In this document: in pieces, positions 1 through 7,383 of the stretch
Layout: each line of letters opens with the position of its first letter
Numbering within the stretch: the first letter of the stretch is position 1
Assembly: GCA_022649135.1 (NCBI GenBank)
Contig: JALCNP010000004.1
Location: 1 to 64,000, forward strand
Source of the DNA: Bifidobacterium sp.
GTDB taxonomy: Bacteria; Actinomycetota; Actinomycetes; Actinomycetales; Bifidobacteriaceae
Reading direction: 5' to 3'
Length of the DNA: 64,000 bases
Notes under the pieces: model-generated
The model's database searches: none
What the model was told of the DNA's origin: nothing
Seen by the model: the letters and a program-made list of their open reading frames with translations, nothing else
Position numbers and translations under genes: made by a program

Positions 1-599
1 TCACCACAGGGGCAAAGGTCAGGAAACTTGGCATACCCGGTGAGACGGAGTATTCCGGACGAGGGGTATCCTATTGCGCCACCTGCGACGGCTTCTTCTT
101 CAAGGGCAAGCCCATTGTGGTCGTCGGAGGAGGAGACAGCGCCTTCGAGGAGGCGGATTTCCTCAGCAGGTTCGGAACATCGGTCACGCTGATCCACCGC
201 AGAGAGAAGTTCCGTGCATCCAAAATCATGGTGGATCGCGCCAAGGCGAATCCTAAGATCTCCTTCCTTCTCGACTCCGTTGTCGACACAGTCAACGGGT
301 CGGACAACAGCGCCACGTCCGTCGACGTGACAAACGTCAAAACCGGTGCAACCACGACCCTTCCCGCAGATGGAATATTTGTGGCCATTGGATTCACTCC
401 GGCGACCGCATTTCTCGATGGTGCCCTGGAACTGGACGGCAACGGGTATATCGTGGTCGATGGAGCATCCACCAGGACCTCTCTGCCGGGGGTGTTCGCG
501 GCGGGCGATGTGGTCGACAGCGTGTACCGCCAGGCCGTGTCGGCGGCTGGCGCCGGATGCCGGGCGGCCCTTGACGCCCAGGCGTATCTCACCAAATAA
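1..599 (+). CDS. trxB: Thioredoxin reductase, C-terminal part (5' end outside window)
   Basis: This is the last roughly 199 codons of a flavoprotein that uses NADPH to reduce thioredoxin in the cytoplasm. The open frame enters from the left edge in phase 3. The visible part begins just before the redox-active CATC motif (C-A-T-C near nucleotides 75-86), continues into the NADPH-binding glycine motif VVVGGGDSAFEEA, then HRREKFRAS, which contacts the NADPH phosphate, and ends with the FAD-binding motif GVFAAGDVVD. These are the family hallmarks in the correct order. Only the N-terminal FAD-binding part is missing, because it lies outside the window. A strong terminator follows. trxB near parB is usual in bifidobacteria. 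Confidence 0.96.
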   Translation, partial: TTGAKVRKLGIPGETEYSGRGVSYCATCDGFFFKGKPIVVVGGGDSAFEEADFLSRFGTSVTLIHRREKFRASKIMVDRAKANPKISFLLDSVVDTVNGSDNSATSVDVTNVKTGATTTLPADGIFVAIGFTPATAFLDGALELDGNGYIVVDGASTRTSLPGVFAAGDVVDSVYRQAVSAAGAGCRAALDAQAYLTK

Positions 600-658
600 T
601 CGCGTCACCGCTCCTGTGGGAGATACGGACCCCATCAGGCGCGGTGCAGACCATATCG

Positions 659-712
659 GCGTGGCAGCTCGTACATGAATCGTGGAGTACGGGCTGCCAC
701 GCGTACTTTTTG
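659..712 (+). terminator. Rho-independent terminator of trxB
   Basis: The arms GCGTGGCAGCTCGTAC (659-674) and GTACGGGCTGCCACGC (687-702) pair over 16 positions with a single G-T wobble. The run GTACTTTTTG follows directly. Placed 60 bases after the trxB stop, it should end trxB transcription. Confidence 0.85.
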
Positions 713-1100
713 TACCGTCACGCGTTTTTCATACCCATCTGACCATGTCTTGCCTCATACCCATGGCATAAGCCGAGATGTCTGCCACATACCGTTTCCG
801 TCCCCATGATTTCACTTGCATAGTGGCGAGCCCGCTGTGTATGTGGTGGAATCAGCTGTATACGCTTCGGACGCCAGCATGATTTTGCGCCATGCAACGC
901 CGCCGAAGGATACCGCTGATGTGCCAAGGAAGGGGTCGTTCGCAGGGTGGAAGGAATCCGCACATGCCCGCCATTTGCAGCGGTACCGCGTGCCACATGA
1001 AATCATGGTTCTGAGCCATTGCGTGTGCGTACCCAACGATCGGGTCCGTGGCTTCATTTCAGAAACAGGGGAATACGGGGGAGTCACGCGTCACAAAAAG
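713..1100. other. Intergenic region without a convincing gene
   Basis: Between the trxB terminator and the AbrB-like gene I see only short frames on both strands, without ribosome-binding sites or recognisable protein features. The phrase CATACCCAT occurs twice near 729-765. The promoter of the following operon must lie in the right part of this region or in the repeats just after it. Confidence 0.5.
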
Positions 1101-1123
1101 TATGATTTGTATGATTTGTATGA
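1101..1123. promoter_or_regulatory. Tandem 9-bp repeats before the AbrB-like gene, candidate operator/promoter
   Basis: TATGATTTG is repeated head to tail at 1101-1109 and 1110-1118, followed by TATGACATATGG. The block is AT-rich against a GC-rich background and lies 40-60 bases upstream of the AbrB-like start at 1163. Small homodimeric AbrB/MazE regulators often autoregulate, so this is a natural operator candidate. That role is inference. TATGGT at 1126-1131 could serve as a -10 element. Confidence 0.4.
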
Positions 1124-1162
1124 CATATGGTATTCTCTACTTGGATTACTGGAGGTATCATC

Positions 1163-1375
1163 ATGAAAAAACCGATCGGAAAACTGGCGAATTCAGCGAC
1201 TGTAGGCGAAAAGGGGCAGATAGTCATCCCCAAACAGATGCGGGATATGTTTGGTATCCATCCCGGCGACACACTTCTTTTGCTGGCCGATCAGGAATTG
1301 GGCATCGCCATTCCGCCGAAGAACAGATTGACGGATCTTATGGACGAAATCATGCCGACTGCGGATCGAGGATGA
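1163..1375 (+). CDS. AbrB/MazE-type (SpoVT-AbrB) DNA-binding regulator
   Basis: This 70-residue protein is almost entirely one swapped-hairpin AbrB domain. Residues about 10-50 read VGEKGQIVIPKQMRDMFGIHPGDTLLLLA, the typical pattern of strand, KGQIVIPK, short helix and GD turn. The start at 1163 is chosen because GGAGG (1151-1155) sits 7 bases before it; a longer frame from 1127 lacks such a site. One base separates its stop from the ABC ATPase gene, so the three genes at 1163-2868 form one operon. It most likely controls that operon. An antitoxin role is less likely because no toxin gene is adjacent. Confidence 0.85.
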   Translation: MKKPIGKLANSATVGEKGQIVIPKQMRDMFGIHPGDTLLLLADQELGIAIPPKNRLTDLMDEIMPTADRG

Positions 1376-1376
1376 T

Positions 1377-2234
1377 ATGGATGCCCTACGAGTTGAGAAT
1401 CTAAGGAAATCGTTTCCCGGATTCCAGCTGATGAATGTTTCATTCGCAGTGGAACAAGGCCATGTGATGGGTCTTATCGGGCGTAATGGCGCCGGCAAGA
1501 CGACAGTGCTCAAGTCGTTGCTGAATCTTGTTCATCCCGATTCGGGAAGAATCGAATATTGGGGGACGGATATCTCAGAAACCGGGGTGGGGAATCTGCA
1601 GCGCATCGGCTATGCGGCCGGCACCAACACCTACTACAAGAAGAAAACACTGAACGACATCGTATCCGTCACTCGTCGGTTCTACTCGGAATGGAACGAT
1701 TCGGCATGGGAGAAATTCCGACGACTGTTCGCTCTCGATATGAGCAAACGACCGGAGCAGCTCTCTGAAGGAATGAAGGTGAAATTCAATCTCGCCCTTG
1801 CGTTGTCTCACGGCGCGAAAATTCTTATCCTTGACGAGCCGACAAGTGGTCTGGATCCGGTTTCACGAAATGATGTCCTGGAAATACTTCTTACGCTTGC
1901 CCACGCAGGAACGAGCATCCTTTTCTCAACGCACATCATATCTGATCTTGAAAAATGCGCCGATGACATTACCTATCTACGTCATGGCAGGATTGTCTTT
2001 TCAGGAGACGAGCAGGGGTTAACCCGAAGCTATGTCTTGGCGCATGGCCATTGCCTTTCCTCGGGTCAAAGAAAGCTGGTCGTTGGTCATTCCCTCACCA
2101 AGGAGGGAGATGCGTGGCTGATTCCCGTGCCGGTCATCCCCGAATTCCCCGATCATCGCATATCCCAGCCGTCGCTCGAGGAGATCATGGTGAACATGGA
2201 AGGTGACGGTCATGCTGACACTGCTTCTGTATAA
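1377..2234 (+). CDS. ABC transporter ATP-binding protein (exporter type)
   Basis: This 285-residue nucleotide-binding subunit powers the membrane partner encoded next. In order it shows Walker A GRNGAGKTT (about residue 36), a signature segment LSEGMKVKFNLA (about 130; LSEGM in place of LSGGQ), Walker B ILILDEPTSGLD (about 152) and the switch histidine in STH (about 186). The degenerate signature and the roughly 70-residue C-terminal extension resemble YtrB/BcrA-type ATPases that accompany small GntR or AbrB regulators. It overlaps the permease gene by 23 bases, which points to translational coupling. The substrate cannot be read from the sequence; drug, peptide or lipid export are all possible. 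Confidence 0.9.
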   Translation: MDALRVENLRKSFPGFQLMNVSFAVEQGHVMGLIGRNGAGKTTVLKSLLNLVHPDSGRIEYWGTDISETGVGNLQRIGYAAGTNTYYKKKTLNDIVSVTRRFYSEWNDSAWEKFRRLFALDMSKRPEQLSEGMKVKFNLALALSHGAKILILDEPTSGLDPVSRNDVLEILLTLAHAGTSILFSTHIISDLEKCADDITYLRHGRIVFSGDEQGLTRSYVLAHGHCLSSGQRKLVVGHSLTKEGDAWLIPVPVIPEFPDHRISQPSLEEIMVNMEGDGHADTASV

Positions 2235-2868
2235 GGAATATCGACTTGCAACCCCGACGATTACATGGTTCTTCCTGCTTTTTGGCATTATGACACTACT
2301 GCCTGGATATCCGATCCTGATGGGTCCATTTTTCATATGCTTTGGTATTTTTCAGGCATTTCAGTATGCGCGTGAAGCGGATGACATCCTCTATTCGGTT
2401 CTTCTCCCCATACGCAAAAGAGAGGTGGTGACCTCGAAATATCTTGCGGTCCTCGGTGTGCAAACCATGGCTTTGTTCATCATCATCGCCATGACGGCAC
2501 TGCGGATGAGTGTCCTATCAACAGTTTCCGTGTATCGCCGCAACGTGCTGATGCCTGCGAACCTGACCTTTGTGGCTTTCGTATTTCTGATGTATGCCGC
2601 CTTCAACGTACTGTTCGTAGGTGGATACTTTCGAACCGCATATAATCTTGGCGGGCCGTTCCTTGCCTTTATCGTTGCCGCTCTTCTGATTGTCGCCACC
2701 GGGGAGACGCTGCATCATATTCCCGGTCTTGCTTTTCTCGACGCCCTCCACGGTCCGGGACTGATATCTCAGGCTGTACTGCTCATCCTGTGCCTCATGA
2801 CCTATGTCGGAATGACCCTACTTTCTCTGAAGCGCAGCTGGAGCAGATTCGAACGACTGGATATATGA
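2212..2868 (+). CDS. ABC-2 type membrane permease
   Basis: This 218-residue protein is highly hydrophobic, with about six predicted membrane segments (near residues 15-35, 38-58, 78-100, 120-145, 150-170 and 185-205). A charged loop YAREADDILYSVLLPIRKREV lies between segments two and three, a layout seen in small ABC-2 permeases of the YtrC/bacitracin-export kind. The ATG at 2212 is preferred over the GTG at 2203 because GGAAGG (2198-2203) is well spaced only for the ATG. It pairs with the ATPase just upstream. No substrate can be assigned. Confidence 0.8.
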   Translation: MLTLLLYKEYRLATPTITWFFLLFGIMTLLPGYPILMGPFFICFGIFQAFQYAREADDILYSVLLPIRKREVVTSKYLAVLGVQTMALFIIIAMTALRMSVLSTVSVYRRNVLMPANLTFVAFVFLMYAAFNVLFVGGYFRTAYNLGGPFLAFIVAALLIVATGETLHHIPGLAFLDALHGPGLISQAVLLILCLMTYVGMTLLSLKRSWSRFERLDI

Positions 2869-3273
2869 ATCCATCCGATATGCACGCGTGTCTGTCGACT
2901 CTTTTCGGCTGAAATGACCGGAGCGGGAAACCGTACGCAATGGGCATATGCATTCGCCCCATGGTAGACATCCGGCCATAGAATGACGAGGGACATGGCA
3001 TGGAAATTCTCATACCGGGTGCAGCTGCCATAATTACTGGCGAAGGCGTCTAAGATCTTTCCAACGGGTTGATCGGATCTTGACACTCACAGCCACTATC
3101 TCCGGGTCGTATCATGCATATGGGGGAATATTTCTCTCATCCTCTCACCTATACCATGATGGGTTCCATCCTGCTTCCTGGAAGTGGGCCGACATGGAGA
3201 CGAGGGGATATTGCGCAGAATCGGGAAATACCACCGGCTCCATGTTTCCAGGGTCAGCACTGCCTCGCAACGT

Positions 3274-3523
3274 CGTAGCGCCCCTCACCGTCACGGCCTC
3301 ACCGTAGCGCCCCTCACCGTCACGGCCTCACCGTCACGGCCTCACCGTCACGGCCTCACCATCACAACCCCACCATCACAACCCCACCATCACAACCCCA
3401 CCATCACAACCCCACCATCACAACCCCACCATCACAACCCCACCATCACAACCCCACCATCACAACCCCACCATCACAACCCCACCGCAGCCCTGACCGC
3501 AGCCCTGACCGCAGCGCCCCTCG
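3274..3523. repeat. 14-bp minisatellite (VNTR-like) array
   Basis: The core is nine identical units of ACCATCACAACCCC at 3358-3483. On its left are four copies of the variant ACCGTCACGGCCTC (3287-3300, 3316-3357) interrupted by one 15-base unit ACCGTAGCGCCCCTC. On its right are two 12-base units ACCGCAGCCCTG (3484-3507) and a final ACCGCAGCGCCCCTC. All units start with ACC and end in C-rich DNA, so the array seems to have grown by repeated duplication and drift. The 14-base period is not a multiple of three, which argues against selection as protein. Confidence 0.95.
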
Positions 3524-3628
3524 CCATCCACAGCATGCGGAATGAACCCTGACGCGTACAACCGGACATTTTCAATCTTCCAAGCCAAATCCCAAGGAAA
3601 AGACCGAATACCCAACATCTACGAATCA

Positions 3629-3663
3629 GTTCACGGTCTCATAGCAGTAGGTTCACGGTCTCA
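3629..3663. repeat. 13-bp direct repeat
   Basis: GTTCACGGTCTCA occurs at 3629-3641 and again at 3651-3663, separated by nine bases. The function is unknown. It could be a protein-binding site pair or a recombination scar in this repeat-rich region. Confidence 0.7.
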
Positions 3664-3815
3664 GGCGGTTCAGATGGAACAAGGTCAATAATCCGGACAC
3701 AAGGTATGCGGATCATTCCTCGACACCATCCATGACCATACATGGAAGAACGGAACAGAAGAGGAAAACGCGGTTCACACACCAAGAGCCATACGTCGAG
3801 TCAGCCGACCGTTCT

Positions 3816-3857
3816 CAGATACGACCCGACAGATATGACCCGACAGCTGTGACCCCA
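3816..3857. repeat. Second short 14-bp tandem repeat, just downstream of parB
   Basis: Three consecutive 14-base units: CAGATACGACCCGA, CAGATATGACCCGA and CAGCTGTGACCCCA. They share the unit length of the larger array 450 bases away but not its sequence. They end 11 bases before the parB stop codon on the opposite strand. Confidence 0.75.
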
Positions 3858-3868
3858 CAAGAAGCCAA

Positions 3869-5356
3869 TCACACCCATTCTGAGCCGGCATCTCCGCTAT
3901 CGGGAATGAGCATCTTCACAATTCGCTCCATATCCTCTTCCGAGGAGAACACGATCTCAATGCGACCGTGTTTTTTGCTTCCCTTGATTGACACAGATGT
4001 CTCAAAACGATTTTCAAGACTTTTCATAATCGGTGACTGAGACCACGGATTCGCTCGTGCGATTTTTTTATGTTGATTGTTTTTTCCTTGAAGAGTCTTG
4101 AGGGACACGATTTCCTCAGTGCTCCTCACTGAAAGACCCTCGGCGATGACGCGATTCGCAAGCTTCTCCATATCGCTTTCATTATCCAAGCCCAAAAGAG
4201 CACGGGCATGTCCTGCGGAAAGGACACCGGCGGCGACTTTCTTCTGAACGCTTGCGGGCAGATTCAGCAATCGGAGCATATTGGCAATCTGGGGCCTGGA
4301 TTTGGAGACGGATGTGGACAACTGCGCCTGGGTGAGTCCAAACTCCTCGATCATTTGCTGGTAGGCGGCTGCTTCTTCCAGGGGATTCAGGGCAACACGA
4401 TGCAGATTCTCCAGCAGGGCATCCCGAAGCATTTCGTTATCCATCGTCGTTTTAACGATAGCCGGAATTGTTGATAAACCAGAAAGCTGAGAAGCGCGCC
4501 ACCGGCGTTCTCCCATAATCAGCTCATATTGATCATTGTGGTCGACTGTTGGTGACGAACTTGATGACGTGGATGAAGCCTGTCCGTCAGGGCATTTCCT
4601 CACTACGATGGGCTGCAGAACACCAACCTCGCGAATTGACGCAGCCAGTTCTTTCAGTTCATCCTCATCGAAGATCGTACGCGGCTGCTGGGAATTCGGG
4701 ATAATTTGCTCAAGCTTCAACTCGGCGAGATATCCGCCCGCCACCGGTTCCAGACTCGTCTCTTTCTCCCCCGAGTTGAGTCCCCGATCCGCTTCAGTTC
4801 CTAGCGATGATTGCCGCTTATCCCGAGATGACCGATTGTCGCTTTCGATATGCTCTCGATCTGCGTCGGCGGCCAACGACGAAGACTTGGTCGTGTCAAC
4901 AGACTTCACCACGCTGTCCTTCGTATCCCGGGAAACCGCAGTGATTCCGGACTCCCCATTATGTTCATTTCCGGTGCCGGTAACCTTGGAAGGCGTCTGC
5001 CGTGACGATATACCTGAATCTGCGCCGAAGAAGACGTCGCTTGGATGTGCCAGAACATCCAATGTCGGAATCGACATACGTTTAGCCGCACTCCTTCGCT
5101 TTGTTTCACGTGAAACACGAGACGTTCCACTGCTTTGTGTTTCACGTGAAACATGATCGCCTGTCGCTGATGTCGCTCCTGCGGAGAAGGAATGCTGGGT
5201 TAAGATTCCCTTCTGTGCTTTCCTGTGATTATCGGATTTCACGGTCCCATCGTGTGAAGCGCCGGACATGGTATCAACCCCGTCGATCTCGCCCTCATCG
5301 GGAAGTGCAGGGAACAATGCTCCCAGGCCCTTGCCTAAACGTGATTTCGATGCCAT
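3869..5356 (-). CDS. parB: Chromosome partitioning protein ParB
   Basis: ParB loads on parS sites as a CTP-dependent clamp, spreads, and positions the origin with ParA. The conserved part starts near residue 209 (LEQIIPNSQQPR), followed by the CTP-binding/ParB box with GERRWRA (about 280), ENLHRVALNPLEEA, the helix-turn-helix region around LSTSVSKSRPQIANML (about 342) and a C-terminal dimerisation tail. At 495 residues it is longer than most ParB proteins. The excess is a low-complexity, Ser/Asp-rich N-terminal half of about 200 residues. Two perfect parS sites and one degenerate copy lie inside this half and are read as V-S-R-E-T. One base separates it from parA upstream, so the pair is an operon. 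Confidence 0.96.
   Translation of the reverse strand: MASKSRLGKGLGALFPALPDEGEIDGVDTMSGASHDGTVKSDNHRKAQKGILTQHSFSAGATSATGDHVSRETQSSGTSRVSRETKRRSAAKRMSIPTLDVLAHPSDVFFGADSGISSRQTPSKVTGTGNEHNGESGITAVSRDTKDSVVKSVDTTKSSSLAADADREHIESDNRSSRDKRQSSLGTEADRGLNSGEKETSLEPVAGGYLAELKLEQIIPNSQQPRTIFDEDELKELAASIREVGVLQPIVVRKCPDGQASSTSSSSSPTVDHNDQYELIMGERRWRASQLSGLSTIPAIVKTTMDNEMLRDALLENLHRVALNPLEEAAAYQQMIEEFGLTQAQLSTSVSKSRPQIANMLRLLNLPASVQKKVAAGVLSAGHARALLGLDNESDMEKLANRVIAEGLSVRSTEEIVSLKTLQGKNNQHKKIARANPWSQSPIMKSLENRFETSVSIKGSKKHGRIEIVFSSEEDMERIVKMLIPDSGDAGSEWV
4923..4936. other. Degenerate parS-like sequence inside parB
   Basis: GTATCCCGGGAAAC matches the parS core GTTTCACGTGAAAC at 11 of 14 positions. In the parB frame it is read V-S-R-D-T, echoing the V-S-R-E-T coded by the two perfect sites nearby. 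It may be a decayed copy. ParB binding is doubtful. Confidence 0.4.
5102..5117. promoter_or_regulatory. parS centromere site 1 (inside parB)
   Basis: TGTTTCACGTGAAACA is a perfect match to the 16-base consensus bound by bacterial ParB. It lies within the parB coding sequence, 20 bases from site 2. Confidence 0.96.
5138..5153. promoter_or_regulatory. parS centromere site 2 (inside parB)
   Basis: A second perfect TGTTTCACGTGAAACA, again inside the parB coding sequence. The start-to-start distance to site 1 is 36 bases. Confidence 0.96.
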
Positions 5357-5357
5357 G

Positions 5358-6302
5358 TTATTCCCTTCCTTCTTTGTCTTTCAATGCTCTAATCACAGCC
5401 GGTGCCCGACGGGCAATCTCCAAAGCTGCTTCGCCATACGCAACGGCTCCAATTCCATGTGGATCATAGGAAATCACCGTCTTATTAAAACTTGGTGCTT
5501 CTGAGATTTTCACGGCGCGTGGAATTGTCGTATCGAGAACGATAGAAGGGTAATGTCCTTTTACCTCGTTAAAAACCTCACGACTAAGCAGCGTTCGCCG
5601 ATCGAACATGGTCACCAGCATAGTAGAAACAAGCAGATTCGGATTATAATGCTTCTGAACAAGTCCGATCGTATGAATCAGCTGACCTAAGCCTTCAAGT
5701 GCATAGTATTCTGCCTGAATCGGAATCAACATCTCGGTAACCGCGCACATCGCGTTAATGACAAGTAATCCCAAACTTGGTGGACAATCGACTATCACAT
5801 AATCATAATGACTGTTCGGATCCTTGAGAAATGTATCAACCGCTCGATGAAGCAGATCGTTCCTGTCGTCAACTTGTGCGATCTCCAATTCAGCTCCGCT
5901 CAGTTCGATGGACGCCGGGACCACGTCCAATCTGGGAAAATCAGGGCACTGTTGCATGACGTCATGAATGGACCTGCGCCCTTCCAGAACATCGTATACG
6001 GAATAGTCTTTACTTCCATGTGCTGCACCAAGAGCAGTCGAAGCATTACCCTGAGGGTCCATATCGATGACAAGAACCTTGAGCCCGCCCTTCGACAGGG
6101 CAGCTGCGATATTGACCGCCGTGGTTGTCTTGCCCACCCCGCCTTTCTGATTCGCGACAGCGATACAGCGCGTCCTCGTCGGCTTGGGGAAGCGTGACTT
6201 CGTAAGCCGATCATAGCGAGAAGTTGTTTCAGCGATTTCAGAACCCAATGAATCACTGTCATCCCCAAAGATACGTTTTATCGTTTCCGTGGCAGACTCC
6301 AT
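5358..6302 (-). CDS. parA: Chromosome partitioning ATPase ParA (Soj)
   Basis: ParA is a Walker-type ATPase that binds nucleoid DNA and moves ParB-parS complexes. The 314-residue product has the deviant Walker A motif KGGVGKTTTAVN (about residue 60), DMDPQGNAS (about 92), Walker B DCPPSLG (about 170) and the usual C-terminal region. The start at 6302 is set by AAGGAGGT about 8 bases upstream. The frame stays open for 30 more codons to 6392, but that extension has no Shine-Dalgarno sequence. It is cotranscribed with parB. The intergenic DNA upstream carries DnaA boxes, which could tie its expression to initiation. Confidence 0.96.
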   Translation of the reverse strand: MESATETIKRIFGDDSDSLGSEIAETTSRYDRLTKSRFPKPTRTRCIAVANQKGGVGKTTTAVNIAAALSKGGLKVLVIDMDPQGNASTALGAAHGSKDYSVYDVLEGRRSIHDVMQQCPDFPRLDVVPASIELSGAELEIAQVDDRNDLLHRAVDTFLKDPNSHYDYVIVDCPPSLGLLVINAMCAVTEMLIPIQAEYYALEGLGQLIHTIGLVQKHYNPNLLVSTMLVTMFDRRTLLSREVFNEVKGHYPSIVLDTTIPRAVKISEAPSFNKTVISYDPHGIGAVAYGEAALEIARRAPAVIRALKDKEGRE

Positions 6303-6443
6303 AGCTCTCGACCTCCTTGGGTCTGTTTCATCCCTAACCTCACCCTCGAAGTGAACAATCAATGCACAAAATCGGTGATGCTCATTATCCAAGTTTCACT
6401 GTTCAGCTGGACATCTCGAGGGTGAGCACCGCTGAACCAAAAA

Positions 6444-6462
6444 TGTGGATAACTGTGGATAA
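6444..6462. promoter_or_regulatory. Pair of perfect DnaA boxes upstream of parA
   Basis: TGTGGATAA at 6444-6452 and again at 6454-6462, one base apart and in the same orientation. Both match the reverse complement of the consensus TTATCCACA. They are about 4 kb from oriC, so they may titrate DnaA or regulate parAB. Confidence 0.75.
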
Positions 6463-6552
6463 CTACTGTCTCGTTCACTCCTCACAAATAATGGTCATGT
6501 GAAAAGTCTTGTTTTCCAACCATTTCAGAGGTGCACATATCACGAGCCACAA

Positions 6553-6590
6553 TGTGTATAACATTTTATGGCTCCCAAGAATGTGCATAA
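6553..6590. promoter_or_regulatory. Two near-consensus DnaA boxes (TGTGTATAA, TGTGCATAA)
   Basis: TGTGTATAA at 6553-6561 and TGTGCATAA at 6582-6590 each differ from TGTGGATAA at one position and share the orientation of the perfect pair 90 bases to the left. Confidence 0.55.
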
Positions 6591-6696
6591 CTTGTTAATA
6601 GGGGTGACTGGTGCTTGCCGCACATGAACGTTCTTGAATTCATGGACAATCGATGAATAGCTGAACAGTTTCAGGTGATTCCGAACAACACAGCTA

Positions 6697-7383
6697 CTAT
6701 CTTTTATCGATAAGAACGACATGCGTCGACTGAAGCCCTGGACCAACGGGTGCTTCGCATACACGTGGATGGACTCCATGAAAGTGAGAAATCTGTTTGC
6801 TTGCCTTGTCGATTTCATGCTGAGCGGACTGCCCTTTAAGTGCAATCAGCCGACCGTGTCCCTCGACCAAGGGCAGGGTCCAACCCACAAGTCGTGTAAG
6901 CGGGGCAACTGCCCTGCATATGACGACATGGAATAAATCTTCAGGATGGGATTCCTCATGCCGGGAAATAACAAGTTCAGCCCTATCTCTCACTATATGA
7001 ACATTGTTCAGCTTGAGTAACTCCACGCATTCAGCCAGCCACTCGACACGTCTCTCCATCGGCTCCATAAGAGTGAACGGATAATCCGGAAGACAAGCAG
7101 CTGCCACGATTCCAGGGAAACCTCCGCCACTCCCCACGTCAACGACTCTGTTGTTGTGCGAATTCCGCATCGCTTCCTTGATAAATGGCACGACAGCAGC
7201 AGAATTCAGAATATGCCTCTCCCAAAGTATTCCGGCATCCCGCGGACCAATCACTCCGCGCAGCTGGCCTTCGCGTGAAAGTTTCACGTGAAACAAAGAA
7301 AGCTTCTCGGAAGCAGCCCCAAGAACCTCGTTAAGAATAGGTGAACCTTCGAGTGGATCCGCAACGACTTCATCATCACTCAT
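6697..7383 (-). CDS. rsmG: 16S rRNA (guanine-527-N7)-methyltransferase RsmG (GidB)
   Basis: RsmG methylates G527 in the 530 loop of 16S rRNA with S-adenosylmethionine; its loss gives low-level streptomycin resistance in other bacteria. The 228-residue protein has the SAM-binding motif [11 protein letters not shown] (about residue 75), then [11 protein letters not shown] and [13 protein letters not shown], all typical of the family. The ATG at 7383 overlaps the jag stop by 8 bases, as expected for a coupled operon. The much longer open frame to 7575 only reads through jag. A parS site lies within codons for SLFHVKLS near residue 30. Confidence 0.95.
   Translation of the reverse strand: MSDDEVVADPLEGSPILNEVLGAASEKLSLFHVKLSREGQLRGVIGPRDAGILWERHILNSAAVVPFIKEAMRNSHNNRVVDVGSGGGFPGIVAAACLPDYPFTLMEPMERRVEWLAECVELLKLNNVHIVRDRAELVISRHEESHPEDLFHVVICRAVAPLTRLVGWTLPLVEGHGRLIALKGQSAQHEIDKASKQISHFHGVHPRVCEAPVGPGLQSTHVVLIDKR
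7281..7295. promoter_or_regulatory. parS site 3 (inside rsmG)
   Basis: GTTTCACGTGAAACA contains the intact 14-base palindrome. Only the outermost base of the 16-mer differs (A instead of T at 7280). It lies in the rsmG coding sequence. Confidence 0.9.

Larger units (their letters stand above)
2869..3868. other. 1-kb non-coding region with minisatellite arrays between the ABC operon and parB
   Basis: No frame here has a credible start site or protein-like composition. The longest frames run through the tandem repeats and change reading phase at every unit, so they are by-products of the repeats. The left part (2869-3270) is unremarkable. The middle holds the large 14-bp array. The right part holds a 13-bp direct repeat and a second short 14-bp array just after the parB stop. 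Confidence 0.6.
6303..6696. other. parA-rsmG intergenic region with DnaA boxes
   Basis: This 394-base non-coding stretch is noticeably AT-richer than its surroundings. It contains two perfect and two one-mismatch DnaA boxes, listed separately. It must also contain the parA promoter and the end of the rsmG transcript. No hairpin followed by a T-run was seen. Confidence 0.6.

Noticed and set aside
816-1166. Open frame of 116 codons upstream of the AbrB-like gene
   Set aside because: No ribosome-binding site, unlikely composition, and its end runs through the 9-bp repeats and the true Shine-Dalgarno sequence.
3274-3523. Possible CRISPR array
   Set aside because: The units are 14 bases and contiguous without spacers, and no cas genes are near, so it is a tandem repeat.
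3184-3552. Open frame with a His/Pro/Thr-rich repetitive product
   Set aside because: It is an artefact of the 14-bp repeats: the period is not a multiple of three, there is no Shine-Dalgarno sequence, and other frames through the array are equally open.
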